Shown piece by piece: positions 26,017-34,836 of a stretch of 64,000 nt of DNA. Source of the DNA: Motiliproteus sp965230735 (GTDB lineage: Bacteria > Pseudomonadota > Gammaproteobacteria > Pseudomonadales > Balneatricaceae). Location: positions 2,914,001-2,978,000 of the forward strand of contig NZ_OZ246016.1 in NCBI RefSeq assembly GCF_965230735.1, given 5' to 3'. Made by a program: the position numbers and the translations under genes. Below the pieces are notes generated by a model. That model was not told the origin of the DNA. It was given only the letters and a program-made list of their open reading frames with translations, and searched no databases. The stretch's first letter is position 1, and each line of letters starts with the position of its first letter.

Positions 26017-26092
26017 CCGCCAGCTATTGGCGGATCCGTTTCTTAATAGCGCCGGACAATAACGCCGGATAGCGTTAAAACATAGCGCCGGA
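26017..26092. repeat. Hairpin and three direct repeats upstream of the diguanylate cyclase gene
   Basis: CCGCCA (26017-26022) pairs with TGGCGG (26028-26033). It is followed by three near-identical 11-mers, ATAGCGCCGGA (26046-26056), ATAACGCCGGA (26059-26069) and ATAGCGCCGGA (26082-26092). They may be regulator sites. The remainder of 25894-26302 shows no gene. Confidence 0.5.
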
Positions 26093-26302
26093 TTAAGCCA
26101 TCCGTTAAAGATCCGAACCCAGACTCGCCGACAGCCCAACGCACAACGTCTCGCTGTAACTGGCACGTTGTTCCACCAGGGTAAGCCATGACCTAACTCA
26201 CTAAAGCCCCTCAATCCAGGGTCGTCCGCTAGGCGATCCCCGACGCCTTGGTTATAGTCGGCATTCGTTAATCCAACTCCCTCAGGGAATAGACGGGCTC
26301 CG

Positions 26303-27667
26303 ATGCGATTACAAGGCAAACTAACCATCGCACTGCTGATTACCGGTCTGCTCAGTGCCGGCGCCGTGGCCGGGACGGCCTACTGGATGCTGATGCGAGA
26401 TTTCCGCCAGTCGGTGATGGACCAGGCATACGAAAACTTCAGTCGAGATATCCGTGCCTACCTCAAACATAGCGGCACCACCGACTGGAACCTTGCCGAG
26501 CAGCGCCTACCCTTCAGCCGTTTCGTCACCGAGATCGCCCACCCCAAGCGTCTGCATTCTGAAGACTTCATTCCTCCGCCGCCGCCCGAAGGCGTCCACC
26601 CCAGAGGCGCCACGCCGGGATTTCCTCCCTCACCAAGATTTGCCTCTCCCGTCAGTGCCCCGTTTAAATTTGTGGTGCTTGATCCCGCCGGCACCGTATT
26701 GAAAAGCATTGACGGATACGAGCACGGTTCACGCATCGAACCCTCCCTGCTAAGTCAGTCACAGCCGATCACAATTGACGGACAGACGGTGGTGCGGATT
26801 TTGCCGCTGGGAGATCCACAACTCTCGCCCAAAGACCAGGCCTATCTGGATGCGGTGCGCCACGCACTGATCAGTGGCGGAGGTGCCGCGCTGCTGCTGG
26901 CGCTGCTGATCGGTCTGCTGTTCGGCGGTAGTCTGAGCCGGAAAATCAACAGCCTGATCCGCGCCGTTCGTAAAATGCAGGCTGACCGATCCTTCACGTT
27001 TGAGCTGGAAGTCCGCTCCCGGGATGAGTTCGGTGATCTGGAACAGGCCTTTAACCAGATGAACCGAGAGTTGGGTCAGGCCCATCAAGAGTTGCTCGAT
27101 CTCAGTATCAAGGATCCGTTGACCGGCCTCTACAACCGTCGTCATTTCGACCAACAGGCCAACCACCAATACCAGCAAGCAAGCCGCTACAGTCAGCCGC
27201 TTACGATCATGGTCGGCGATCTGGACCACTTTAAGCAGATCAACGACCGCTTTTCTCACCTCACCGGTGACCAGGTCTTGAATCAGGTGGCTAAGCTATT
27301 GCGGCAAGGCATTCGCAAGTGTGATGTGGTTGCCCGTTACGGTGGCGAGGAATTTGTCCTGATGTTGCCCAACACAAGTCTGGATCAGGCGTTGCGCTGT
27401 TGCGAAGCGCTGAGGAGTCAGATTGAAGCCTACCCCTGGCAACAACTGGCCCCCGGGCTTAACGTCACCATGAGCATGGGACTGTCGGATCAGTTGGGCG
27501 ATGACGGGGTTGAGAAACTGATCGATCGGGCGGATAAGCAGCTATACCGTGCCAAGCATGCCGGTCGTAACCGTGTCTATCACGACGGTATCACAGCTGC
27601 GGCACCACCCTGTTCATCCGTGGCGAATCAGGCCGCCTGCCAGTCCACCGGAACCGACAGCAGATAG
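26303..27667 (+). CDS. Membrane diguanylate cyclase with periplasmic sensor
   Basis: 454 aa. An N-terminal helix (LTIALLITGLLSAGAVAGTAYWML) and a second helix near residue 195 (GGAALLLALLIGLLFGGSL) flank a periplasmic domain that includes a proline-rich strip (PPPPPEGVHPRG). A HAMP linker and a GGDEF domain follow. The active site is GGEEF (347-351), preceded by the product-inhibition I-site R-x-x-D (RKCD) five residues upstream. It should make c-di-GMP under feedback control. The 3' end overlaps the convergent response-regulator gene by 40 bp. Confidence 0.9.
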   Translation: MRLQGKLTIALLITGLLSAGAVAGTAYWMLMRDFRQSVMDQAYENFSRDIRAYLKHSGTTDWNLAEQRLPFSRFVTEIAHPKRLHSEDFIPPPPPEGVHPRGATPGFPPSPRFASPVSAPFKFVVLDPAGTVLKSIDGYEHGSRIEPSLLSQSQPITIDGQTVVRILPLGDPQLSPKDQAYLDAVRHALISGGGAALLLALLIGLLFGGSLSRKINSLIRAVRKMQADRSFTFELEVRSRDEFGDLEQAFNQMNRELGQAHQELLDLSIKDPLTGLYNRRHFDQQANHQYQQASRYSQPLTIMVGDLDHFKQINDRFSHLTGDQVLNQVAKLLRQGIRKCDVVARYGGEEFVLMLPNTSLDQALRCCEALRSQIEAYPWQQLAPGLNVTMSMGLSDQLGDDGVEKLIDRADKQLYRAKHAGRNRVYHDGITAAAPPCSSVANQAACQSTGTDSR

Positions 27668-28365
27668 CCGACGCCATAGACCGTCTTGATCAACTTCGGG
27701 CGCTTGGGATCATCCTCGAGCTTCTTGCGAATTCTGGACATCCGTACATCGATACTGCGCTCGTAAGGGATCGAATCCCGGCCCAGCAGATCCCCCATTA
27801 ATCGATCCCGATTAAGAATCTGCTGCGGCGCCTTCAACAGCACCATCAGCAACTCTGATTCGGCTGAACTGAGGCGCTCAAGGTGCCCGTCGCGGCGAAC
27901 CAGCGTCAGCGTGGCCGGATCAAAGCGCCAGTCACCGAACTGAGCAACCTTGGGCGTTGGCCGTGTTTCCGGCTGGCCGATCTGGTCCAGTCGACGGATC
28001 AGACTGTTGACCCGAGCCACCAACTCCCGCGGATCAAAGGGTTTGGTCAGGTAGTCATCGGCCCCCAACTCCAGCCCCAATACCCGATCCGGCAAGCTAC
28101 CGCGACCGGTAACGATCATCACCCCGATTCGCTTCTGTTCACAGAGTTCACGAACCAGTGCCATGCCATCCATATCCGGCAGCCCTAGATCGACGATGCA
28201 GAGCACAGGCGGGCGACGACGAATCGCCTGGCTGGCCTGCGCTCCGGTTCGAAATATCTCGGTCGCGAAACCGAAGCTCTGCAATTCATTGCAGACCATT
28301 TCGGCAATATCCCGCTCATCCTCGATCACATAGATCAACTTCTGGCTAGTCACCTTGGCTGTCAT
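27628..28365 (-). CDS. OmpR-family response regulator
   Basis: 245 aa from the ATG at 28365. The receiver has the acidic pair in VIEDERD, phospho-acceptor D59 (CIVDLGLPDMDG) and K in LTKPFDP. The C-terminal winged helix reads LSSAESELLMVLLKAPQQILNRDRLMGDLLGRD...RSIDVRMSRIRKKLEDD. GGAGG abuts the ATG directly, so a nearby GTG (28353) or TTG (28392) could be the true start. It lies 52 bp after the hybrid kinase gene, on the same strand, and may be its partner. Confidence 0.88.
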   Translation of the reverse strand: MTAKVTSQKLIYVIEDERDIAEMVCNELQSFGFATEIFRTGAQASQAIRRRPPVLCIVDLGLPDMDGMALVRELCEQKRIGVMIVTGRGSLPDRVLGLELGADDYLTKPFDPRELVARVNSLIRRLDQIGQPETRPTPKVAQFGDWRFDPATLTLVRRDGHLERLSSAESELLMVLLKAPQQILNRDRLMGDLLGRDSIPYERSIDVRMSRIRKKLEDDPKRPKLIKTVYGVGYLLSVPVDWQAA

Positions 28366-28417
28366 CCTCCAACTGGGTGCCGCTAGGGTCAAAAATGATT
28401 GTCAGTTCCATACGCCG

Positions 28418-31201
28418 CTATCCCAACAGAGCCCGGCGCAGCTCGTTGGCTTGGAACGGCTTACGCAGGGTCCGGTAATGCCGGCCACCTTCGCGCTCGC
28501 TTTGGTCGTGGGCATAGCCGGTTATCAACACGATCCGGGCTTCGGGTCGACGCAGACTGACCCGATCCGCCAGCTCATAACCGTCTATCTCACCGGGCAT
28601 CATGATATCTGACACCAGCGCATAGAGCTCATCAAGACTATCGAGAAGCATCAGTGCTTCCTCTCCGTCACCGGCCTCCACGACAGCAAAGCCGCAATCA
28701 ACCAACTGCTCGACGATCACCGCCCGAACATCGGCGTTATCCTCGGCCAGCAGGATCAGCCGCCCGTCACCGTGTTTCCCTTCCAGCTTCTCCGGTAGGG
28801 GGATTTCGGTATCCGGATCCACCGAACGGGCCGGCAACAGTAGATTGATCTTCGCCCCCTGCCCCGGTTTGCTATCGATCCGGATATAGCCTCGCGACTG
28901 CTTCACAAAGCCGTACACCATACTCAGCCCCAATCCGGAACCGGTCCCTTTTTTGGTGGTATAGAAAGGCTCAAAGGCCCGGTTCAGACTGTCCTGATCG
29001 AATCCCTGACCGCTGTCGGTAACCGAAATCCGCAGATAATCGCCGGGAGCGACCGGCTCATCATAGCCGGCGTTACGGCCCAGATCGCAGGTCGTGACCT
29101 TCAGATTATTCACCATAAAGCGCAACTGACCGCCCTTGGGCATCGCATCACGGGCATTCAGGGCCAGATTGAACAGCGCGTTCTCCAGCTGACTCTGGTC
29201 GACAAAGGCCACCAGTTCGGGGCCGTCATCGGCTTCGAACCCGATCGCGATATTGCTGGGGAGCGAGCCTTGCAGCAGCGCCAACGAATCGTTGATCAAA
29301 GCCCCGACATCGACACAGGAGGGACTCAGCGGCTGGTTTCTCGAGAACGACAGCAAGCGGTTGGTGATATCGGCACCACGCCGACCGGCCCGGATCGCCG
29401 GCGTCAGGTAGGTGGCCAGCCCCTCTACCTGAGCATAGCGGTCGTTGGCACTGACCAGATTGCCGATCACCACCGTCAGCAGGTTGTTGAAATCGTGCGC
29501 CAACCCGCCGGCCAACTGCCCCACCGCACTCATGCGCTGCGCCTCGGTCAGCTTGCGCTCGGCTTCCTTGGCCGCCGTCATATCGAAGCTGAGGGTCAGA
29601 ATCGCCTGCACCCGGCCGTTCTCATCGAATTCCGGTATCAGCTTGCGGCGGGTGATCACCTCACGGCCATGGTGTTCAAAGCTGTACTCGAACTCACATT
29701 CCCGGCCGTTCAGCGTCTGCTCGACATAGGGCATAAACAGCTCGTACATCGGCGTCGGCATCACCTCCTGGATGGTCTTACCCACCAGGGATTCCTTCGG
29801 ACGCTCGAACATTTCGGCGTATCGGCGGTTGACAAAGTGATAGCGCAGCTCGCTATCCACCAACGCCAACTGGGCCGGCAGCTCGTCGAGAATGGTCCGT
29901 TGCCGGCGCTCGGTTTCAACCAATGCCTGGGTACGACTCTGGACCTGATAATCGAGATTCTGAATATTGTCGCTGAGCCGCTTGACCATCGAGTCAAAGG
30001 TTCGCCCCAGCACCCCCAGCTCATCGTCGCCTTCGATACCGCTCTGGGCGCTGAGGTCGCCACCACTGACCCTTCTGGCGGTGTCGGCCAGGCGCCGAAG
30101 CGGTGCCGATATCTGCGACACGAACAGCAACGCCACAAACAGCGAAATCACCAACACCACCGTGGTGATCGTCATAATCCGCTCGGTCAGCACCTCCGAA
30201 CTACGTTGCAGTTCATCCTCGTAGACCGAAGAGCCGATATACCATTCCAACCCTTCAAGAAAACGCACCAGCGACTGTTTCTGATGGACATAGTTACCCG
30301 GGTCGTCGGGTTTGTCCCACAGGTAGGTCCACTCCCGCCCGGTATCGGCCACTTCGATCAACTCCTGGGCGATCGACTCGCCGGTGACCGGGTTCTTATG
30401 GCCGAGAAAGTTGATCCCATCCAGGTTGTCGTTGGGATGGATCAACATGTTGGCATCGGCGTCAAAGATATACATGTAGCCGGTCTTGGCGATCTTGATC
30501 TCCTGCAGCGAGTGACGCAGCTCCAGCATCGCCAGCTGCAGACGCTTCTGAACTTCGGCCTCGATATCATCCAGATACAGACCCGAACCGATCACAAAGC
30601 CCCACTGGGGAAAGTCTTTGACGTAGGAGAGTTTGTCCAACGGCTCGGGTTGATCGAGACGTTGCCACTGATATTGAACGAAGGCTTCACCCTGCTCACG
30701 GGCCCGGGCAACAACGGTGGGAATGATCGGTTCACCGCTGGCGCCTTCCAACCTTGCCGCCTCCGCGCCATGGAAACGAACATCGGGATGGGACAGCAGC
30801 ACGGCTTCGTAGCTGGCGATCCAGATATAGTCCTTGTTGCCGTAGGTATAGCTACGCAGTCCTTCATAGAGCTGGCGCCGGGCCTGCGCTTCGGTCAGCT
30901 CGCCTTCGGCAACGCGTTCAAACAGATCATCGGCATAGGAGCCGGCGAAGCCCACCACGGTCTTGAGCTGCTGCTTGCGCGACTCCAGGGCCTGCTGGCG
31001 ATAACCTTCCAGCCCGAAGTGAATTTTCTCCGCCAACTGGTAGACATTATTCAGCACCGTCCGGCTGGCATTTTGCTCGATACCGTAGACGGTGTCCTTG
31101 ATCAGCGGCACCGAGTAGAAGTAGATAGCCAGCGCGAACAGCACGATGATAAACACCATCGCCAGAAAAAAACGCTGTACCAGTTTGGAGCCTAAAACCA
31201 T
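28418..31201 (-). CDS. Hybrid sensor histidine kinase (double Cache, HAMP, PAS, kinase, receiver)
   Basis: 927 aa. The order is an N-terminal helix (FFLAMVFIIVLFALAIYFY), two periplasmic Cache-type modules (GNKDYIWIASYEAVLLSHPD and KTGYMYIFDADANMLIHPND, each followed by W-x-F/YVIGSGLYLDD or WYIGSSVYEDE), a second helix near 345-365, HAMP, PAS, HisKA with GGLAHDFNNLL, ATPase, and a C-terminal receiver (AEDNADVRA, VSDIMMPGEIDG). Double Cache sensors of this type bind small carboxylates or amino acids; the ligand is unknown. It precedes the OmpR-type gene in an apparent operon and diverges from the ABC transporter operon, whose substrate it might sense. Confidence 0.9.
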   Translation of the reverse strand: MVLGSKLVQRFFLAMVFIIVLFALAIYFYSVPLIKDTVYGIEQNASRTVLNNVYQLAEKIHFGLEGYRQQALESRKQQLKTVVGFAGSYADDLFERVAEGELTEAQARRQLYEGLRSYTYGNKDYIWIASYEAVLLSHPDVRFHGAEAARLEGASGEPIIPTVVARAREQGEAFVQYQWQRLDQPEPLDKLSYVKDFPQWGFVIGSGLYLDDIEAEVQKRLQLAMLELRHSLQEIKIAKTGYMYIFDADANMLIHPNDNLDGINFLGHKNPVTGESIAQELIEVADTGREWTYLWDKPDDPGNYVHQKQSLVRFLEGLEWYIGSSVYEDELQRSSEVLTERIMTITTVVLVISLFVALLFVSQISAPLRRLADTARRVSGGDLSAQSGIEGDDELGVLGRTFDSMVKRLSDNIQNLDYQVQSRTQALVETERRQRTILDELPAQLALVDSELRYHFVNRRYAEMFERPKESLVGKTIQEVMPTPMYELFMPYVEQTLNGRECEFEYSFEHHGREVITRRKLIPEFDENGRVQAILTLSFDMTAAKEAERKLTEAQRMSAVGQLAGGLAHDFNNLLTVVIGNLVSANDRYAQVEGLATYLTPAIRAGRRGADITNRLLSFSRNQPLSPSCVDVGALINDSLALLQGSLPSNIAIGFEADDGPELVAFVDQSQLENALFNLALNARDAMPKGGQLRFMVNNLKVTTCDLGRNAGYDEPVAPGDYLRISVTDSGQGFDQDSLNRAFEPFYTTKKGTGSGLGLSMVYGFVKQSRGYIRIDSKPGQGAKINLLLPARSVDPDTEIPLPEKLEGKHGDGRLILLAEDNADVRAVIVEQLVDCGFAVVEAGDGEEALMLLDSLDELYALVSDIMMPGEIDGYELADRVSLRRPEARIVLITGYAHDQSEREGGRHYRTLRKPFQANELRRALLG

Positions 31202-31747
31202 AGCGACCCTTATCTAGTCCCGGTTCTTTCCCCGATTAAAATCAATGGGGCCCTACCGTCAGAAACGACTGATTCTGATTATTTATAAGTTATTGCCTGG
31301 CCATTCTACGGGTTTATCCGCATACCGAAAGCCCGTGGTGGCCTAAGTCCAGTCTGCAGCAGCAATAGGCAAGTGATCGCTAAAACGGCTATCTCACGCT
31401 TCCTGGATACCGCGGGAGACGCTGTACAACTTTAGCACTAGAGACGGGCTGTCACGCTCATACATCTCTCGATAAAGCCCTATAAACCTACTGGTTTAGT
31501 TCTTAAAAATCAGAAGGTTAAGTAAACCGGTTTATTTTCAACTGCCGCTTACTCTAACAGATTATTCGCTGTAATTTTTGTTGTTACATTTGGATAGAAT
31601 TCAGACCTAATTGGGCAATAGTCATCCTTTCTAATTGATCCTGCAAACGGCCATGTCCTCGGACAGGCCAAGGCAACAACAAGAACAATCACGCCGCCAA
31701 CGCACCGTCGCTTGCGGCACAGCCTACAAAGTCAGGAAGGTTGCCCA
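31202..31747. other. Divergent promoter region, sensor kinase / ABC transporter operon
   Basis: 546 non-coding bases. The central part (31470-31640) is AT-rich and holds the two palindromes listed separately. The last ~60 bases form the leader of the transporter operon. I see no RNA gene. Confidence 0.5.
31483..31534. promoter_or_regulatory. Pair of TAAACC/GGTTTA palindromes
   Basis: TAAACC-TACT-GGTTTA (31483-31498) and the uninterrupted 12-bp palindrome TAAACCGGTTTA (31523-31534) share half-sites. They are good operator candidates in the divergent promoter region. The different half-site spacing (4 and 0 bases) means that at most one of them is the exact site of a given dimer. Confidence 0.45.
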
Positions 31748-32572
31748 ATGAGTCGAGATATCATCCTCGAGAGTCGCAATCTCGTAAAAGAGTTCAAAGG
31801 GTTCACCGCGGTTGATGACGTCAACCTTCAGGTCGAACGCGGCACTATCCACGCTCTGATCGGTCCGAACGGCGCCGGTAAGACCACCGTTTTCAATCTA
31901 CTCACCAAGTTCCTCACCCCGACCCGGGGTCAGCTGTTGTTCAACGGCCAGGACATCACCAAGAAAAGCTCCGACGCTATCGCCCGGATGGGGATCGTGC
32001 GGTCGTTTCAGATCTCGGCGGTATTCGCCCATCTGACCGTGCTGGAAAATGTCCGGGTCGCGCTGCAGCGCAAGCGTAACGATTCGCTCTACTTCTGGCG
32101 CTCGGAGAAGTGTCTGGATGAGCTCAACGACCGCGCCGTCGAACTGCTCGAATCGGTCGGTCTGGCTCCGTTCGCCAATGCCCGCGCCGTCGACCTTCCC
32201 TACGGTCGCAAACGCTCGCTGGAGATCGCCACCACCCTGGCGCTGGATCCGGAACTGCTGCTGCTCGATGAGCCGACCCAGGGCATGGGTCACGAGGATG
32301 TCGGCGTGGTTGCCGAGCTGATCAAGAAAGTCGGCCAGGACCGCACCATCCTGATGGTTGAGCACAACCTCAACGTGGTGGCCGATCTGTCCGACCGTAT
32401 CACCGTACTCCAGCGCGGCGCGGTGTTGACCGAAGGTGACTACGCCGAAGTCTCCGCCGACCCACGGGTCCGTGAAGCCTACATGGGCGTCGAAGCCGAC
32501 GAGCAACCCACCAAGCTGCACGCCGTCGACAACAAGGATACCGATTCCGATACGATGGAGGCTTCTGCATGA
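31748..32572 (+). CDS. Branched-chain-type ABC transporter ATPase (LivG-like)
   Basis: 274 aa from the ATG at 31748, with AGGAAGG upstream. Walker A is GPNGAGKTT (39-47), followed by the LivG-type MGIVRSFQISAVF Q-loop, the signature region LPYGRKRSLEIATTLA (a LivG-like variant without a canonical LSGGQ), Walker B LLLLDEPTQGM and the H-loop VEHNLNVV. An acidic C-terminal tail follows. It is the first gene of the operon and overlaps the next by four bases (ATGA). The transporter class carries amino acids, urea or carboxylates. Confidence 0.92.
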   Translation: MSRDIILESRNLVKEFKGFTAVDDVNLQVERGTIHALIGPNGAGKTTVFNLLTKFLTPTRGQLLFNGQDITKKSSDAIARMGIVRSFQISAVFAHLTVLENVRVALQRKRNDSLYFWRSEKCLDELNDRAVELLESVGLAPFANARAVDLPYGRKRSLEIATTLALDPELLLLDEPTQGMGHEDVGVVAELIKKVGQDRTILMVEHNLNVVADLSDRITVLQRGAVLTEGDYAEVSADPRVREAYMGVEADEQPTKLHAVDNKDTDSDTMEASA

Positions 32573-33297
32573 CCGCCATGATGAACATTCAGTCCAGCCG
32601 CGAAAAACTGCGCGTCTCCGATCTGCACGCCTACTACGGCGAGTCCCACATCCTGCACGGTATCGACCTGACCCTGAACCAGGGCGAACTGATCACCCTG
32701 CTGGGCCGTAACGGCTCCGGTCGTAGCACCACCCTGCGGGCAATCATGAACATGGTCGATCGCCGCACCGGCTCGATCGTGGTCAACGGTGAAGAAACCA
32801 TCGATATGCCCAGCCACCGCATCGCCCACCTGGGAATGGGATTCTGCCCCGAAGAGCGCGGCATCTTCGCCAGCCTCAACGTGGAAGAAAACCTGATGCT
32901 GCCGCCGGAAGTTCGCTCCGACGGCATGTCGGTGGAAGAGATCTACGGCATGTTCCCGAACCTGGCCGAGCGCCGTAAGAGCCAGGGCACCCGCCTCTCC
33001 GGTGGTGAGCAACAGATGCTGGCGATGGCGCGGATTCTGCGCACCGGTGCCAACATCCTGCTGCTCGACGAAATTACCGAAGGTCTGGCCCCGGTTATCG
33101 TCCAGAAGCTGGCCGAAGTCCTGCTGCAACTCAAAGAGCGCGGCCTCACCATCATCCTGGTGGAGCAGAACTTCCGCTTCGCCGCCCCGATCGCCGACCG
33201 TCACTACCTGATGGAACATGGCCACATCGTGGAAGAGATCAAGGCTGAAGATTTAGAAGCCAAAACCGAACTGCTTAACACCTATCTGGGAGTCTGA
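32569..33297 (+). CDS. Branched-chain-type ABC transporter ATPase (LivF-like) with Arg in Walker A
   Basis: 242 aa. The P-loop reads GRNGSGRST (46-54): the usual lysine is Arg52, encoded CGT at 32722. The rest is canonical: PEERGIFASLNVEENL, signature RLSGGEQQMLAMARIL, Walker B ILLLDEITEGLAP (Ile replaces the common Pro) and VEQNF. LivF relatives with this Arg are known to me in this subfamily, so the protein need not be inactive. It pairs with the preceding LivG-like ATPase. Confidence 0.9.
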   Translation: MTAMMNIQSSREKLRVSDLHAYYGESHILHGIDLTLNQGELITLLGRNGSGRSTTLRAIMNMVDRRTGSIVVNGEETIDMPSHRIAHLGMGFCPEERGIFASLNVEENLMLPPEVRSDGMSVEEIYGMFPNLAERRKSQGTRLSGGEQQMLAMARILRTGANILLLDEITEGLAPVIVQKLAEVLLQLKERGLTIILVEQNFRFAAPIADRHYLMEHGHIVEEIKAEDLEAKTELLNTYLGV

Positions 33298-33429
33298 GCC
33301 TTCTGGCCAGTCTCCTTGGATAGGGTTGAATCCTCAGGCAGTAAGCCGCCTACGGCGACAATCCACCTGAAAAACCGCAGTAAAAAACTCGTACGACGTC
33401 GTACTACAACAAGAAGATGGGAGAAATCC

Positions 33430-34644
33430 ATGAACGTAATGCGTAAAACTCTACTGATCAGTGCCATGGTTGCCGCCGGCAGCACCGCGCAAGCCGCCAA
33501 TGTATCCGATGACGTGGTCAAGATCGGTGTACTTGGCGACATGAGCGGCGTCTACGCCGACATCTCCGGCCAGGGCAGTGTTGAAGCGGTCAAGATGGCA
33601 GTCGAAGATTTCGGCGGCAAAGTACTGGGTAAGAAAATTGAAGTTGTTCACGCTGACGACCAGAACAAGCCAGACGTTGGTTCTGTTATCGCCCGTAAGT
33701 GGGTAGAAGAAGAGAACGTTGACGTGATCAACGGCGCTGTCGCCAGCTCGGTAACCGGCGCGGTTACCAAGTTTATGAGTTCCAAAGAAAAGATCACCCT
33801 GATCGCGGCTTCCGCCAGCCACGCATTCACCACCAAGGCCTGCTCTCCGTTCAACGCCCACTGGACCTACGACGTAGTATCTCTGGCTAACGGTACTGTG
33901 AAGCCGATGGTACAAAGCGGCAAGAAGAAGTGGTTCTTCGTCACCGCTGACTACGCTTTCGGTCACGCACTAGAAAAAGTTGCGACCGGCGTCATCAACA
34001 ACAACGGCGGTGAAGTGGTCGGCGGCGTTCGTGCTCCGCTGGGTACCACTGACTTCTCTTCCTACATCCTGCAGGCACAGTCTTCTGGTGCTGACGTAAT
34101 CGCGCTGGCTAACGCCGGTACCGATATGGTTAACGCCCTGAAGACCGCGGCCGAGTTTGGTGTGACCGACATGGTCGACGTGGCTGGTCTGCTGGTATTC
34201 ACCCCCAACGCTCAGGCGCTGGATCCGGCCGTTGCCGGCGGTATGAAACTGACTACCGGTTTCTACTGGGATATGGATGACCAGACCCGCGAGTGGTCCA
34301 AGCGCTACATGGCTCGCATGGATGGCAAGATTCCGGCAATGCCGCATGCAGGCGCCTACTCCTCCACCATGCACTACCTGAAAGCGGTAGAAGCTGCTGG
34401 CACCGACGAGTCGAAAGCCGTCATGGCCAAGATGAAAGAGATGCCGGTTGAAGACTTCTTCTCTCGCAATGGTTACCTGCGTAAGGACGGCCGCATGGTT
34501 CACGACATGCTGCAGGTTCGGATCAAGAACGCTGATGAGCGTCGCGATGGCAACGACATCTTTGCGATCGAGCAGGTTATCCCGGGCGATGAAGCCTTCT
34601 TGAAGCTCGAAGAGGGTGGCTGCAAGTTCGCTCTGGAGAGCTAA
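33430..34644 (+). CDS. Periplasmic substrate-binding protein of the ABC transporter (LivK/Peripla_BP_6-like)
   Basis: 404 aa from the ATG at 33430 (GGGAGA upstream). The signal peptide is MNVMRKTLLISAMVAAGSTAQA. The mature protein has the type I periplasmic-binding fold: VVKIGVLGDMSGVYADISGQGSVEAVKMAVEDFGG, then KKIEVVHADDQNKPDVG and FFVTADYAFGHALEK. It binds the substrate and hands it to the LivHM-like permeases. Codon use is strongly biased, fitting high expression. Relatives in clusters with acyl-CoA ligases bind organic acids more often than leucine. Confidence 0.9.
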   Translation: MNVMRKTLLISAMVAAGSTAQAANVSDDVVKIGVLGDMSGVYADISGQGSVEAVKMAVEDFGGKVLGKKIEVVHADDQNKPDVGSVIARKWVEEENVDVINGAVASSVTGAVTKFMSSKEKITLIAASASHAFTTKACSPFNAHWTYDVVSLANGTVKPMVQSGKKKWFFVTADYAFGHALEKVATGVINNNGGEVVGGVRAPLGTTDFSSYILQAQSSGADVIALANAGTDMVNALKTAAEFGVTDMVDVAGLLVFTPNAQALDPAVAGGMKLTTGFYWDMDDQTREWSKRYMARMDGKIPAMPHAGAYSSTMHYLKAVEAAGTDESKAVMAKMKEMPVEDFFSRNGYLRKDGRMVHDMLQVRIKNADERRDGNDIFAIEQVIPGDEAFLKLEEGGCKFALES

Positions 34645-34660
34645 GCACCTCAGCAGTACC

Positions 34661-34689
34661 ACGGCGTCGGTCTAACCGACCGGCGCCGT
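34661..34689 (+). promoter_or_regulatory. Intercistronic hairpin after the binding-protein gene
   Basis: ACGGCGTCGGT (34661-34671) pairs imperfectly with ACCGACCGGCGCCGT (34675-34689), with no T run. Such hairpins after binding-protein genes stabilise the upstream message and lower permease expression. The 192-bp gap holds nothing else. Confidence 0.5.
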
Positions 34690-34836
34690 CACCGAATTTC
34701 CCACAGTCGTCCTGTTGACGGCTGGTAATAACAACAGACGGGAAACCGCTGCGCAATCCCAACAACTCGCGCCAGCACCCAACCCGTCGGAGACAGCGGC
34801 CGAGGATCGGCCACTGCAATCAGGTCAGGTGAGTTT

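Noticed and set aside
26161..26176. Second sigma-54 promoter (TGGCACG) before the diguanylate cyclase
   Set aside because: The -24 part is perfect, but the invariant GC of the -12 element is missing at the right spacing.
29270..31195. 641-codon plus-strand open frame opposite the hybrid kinase gene
   Set aside because: Composition is that of an antisense shadow (repeated R, H, Q, G) without motifs; the kinase on the other strand is well supported.
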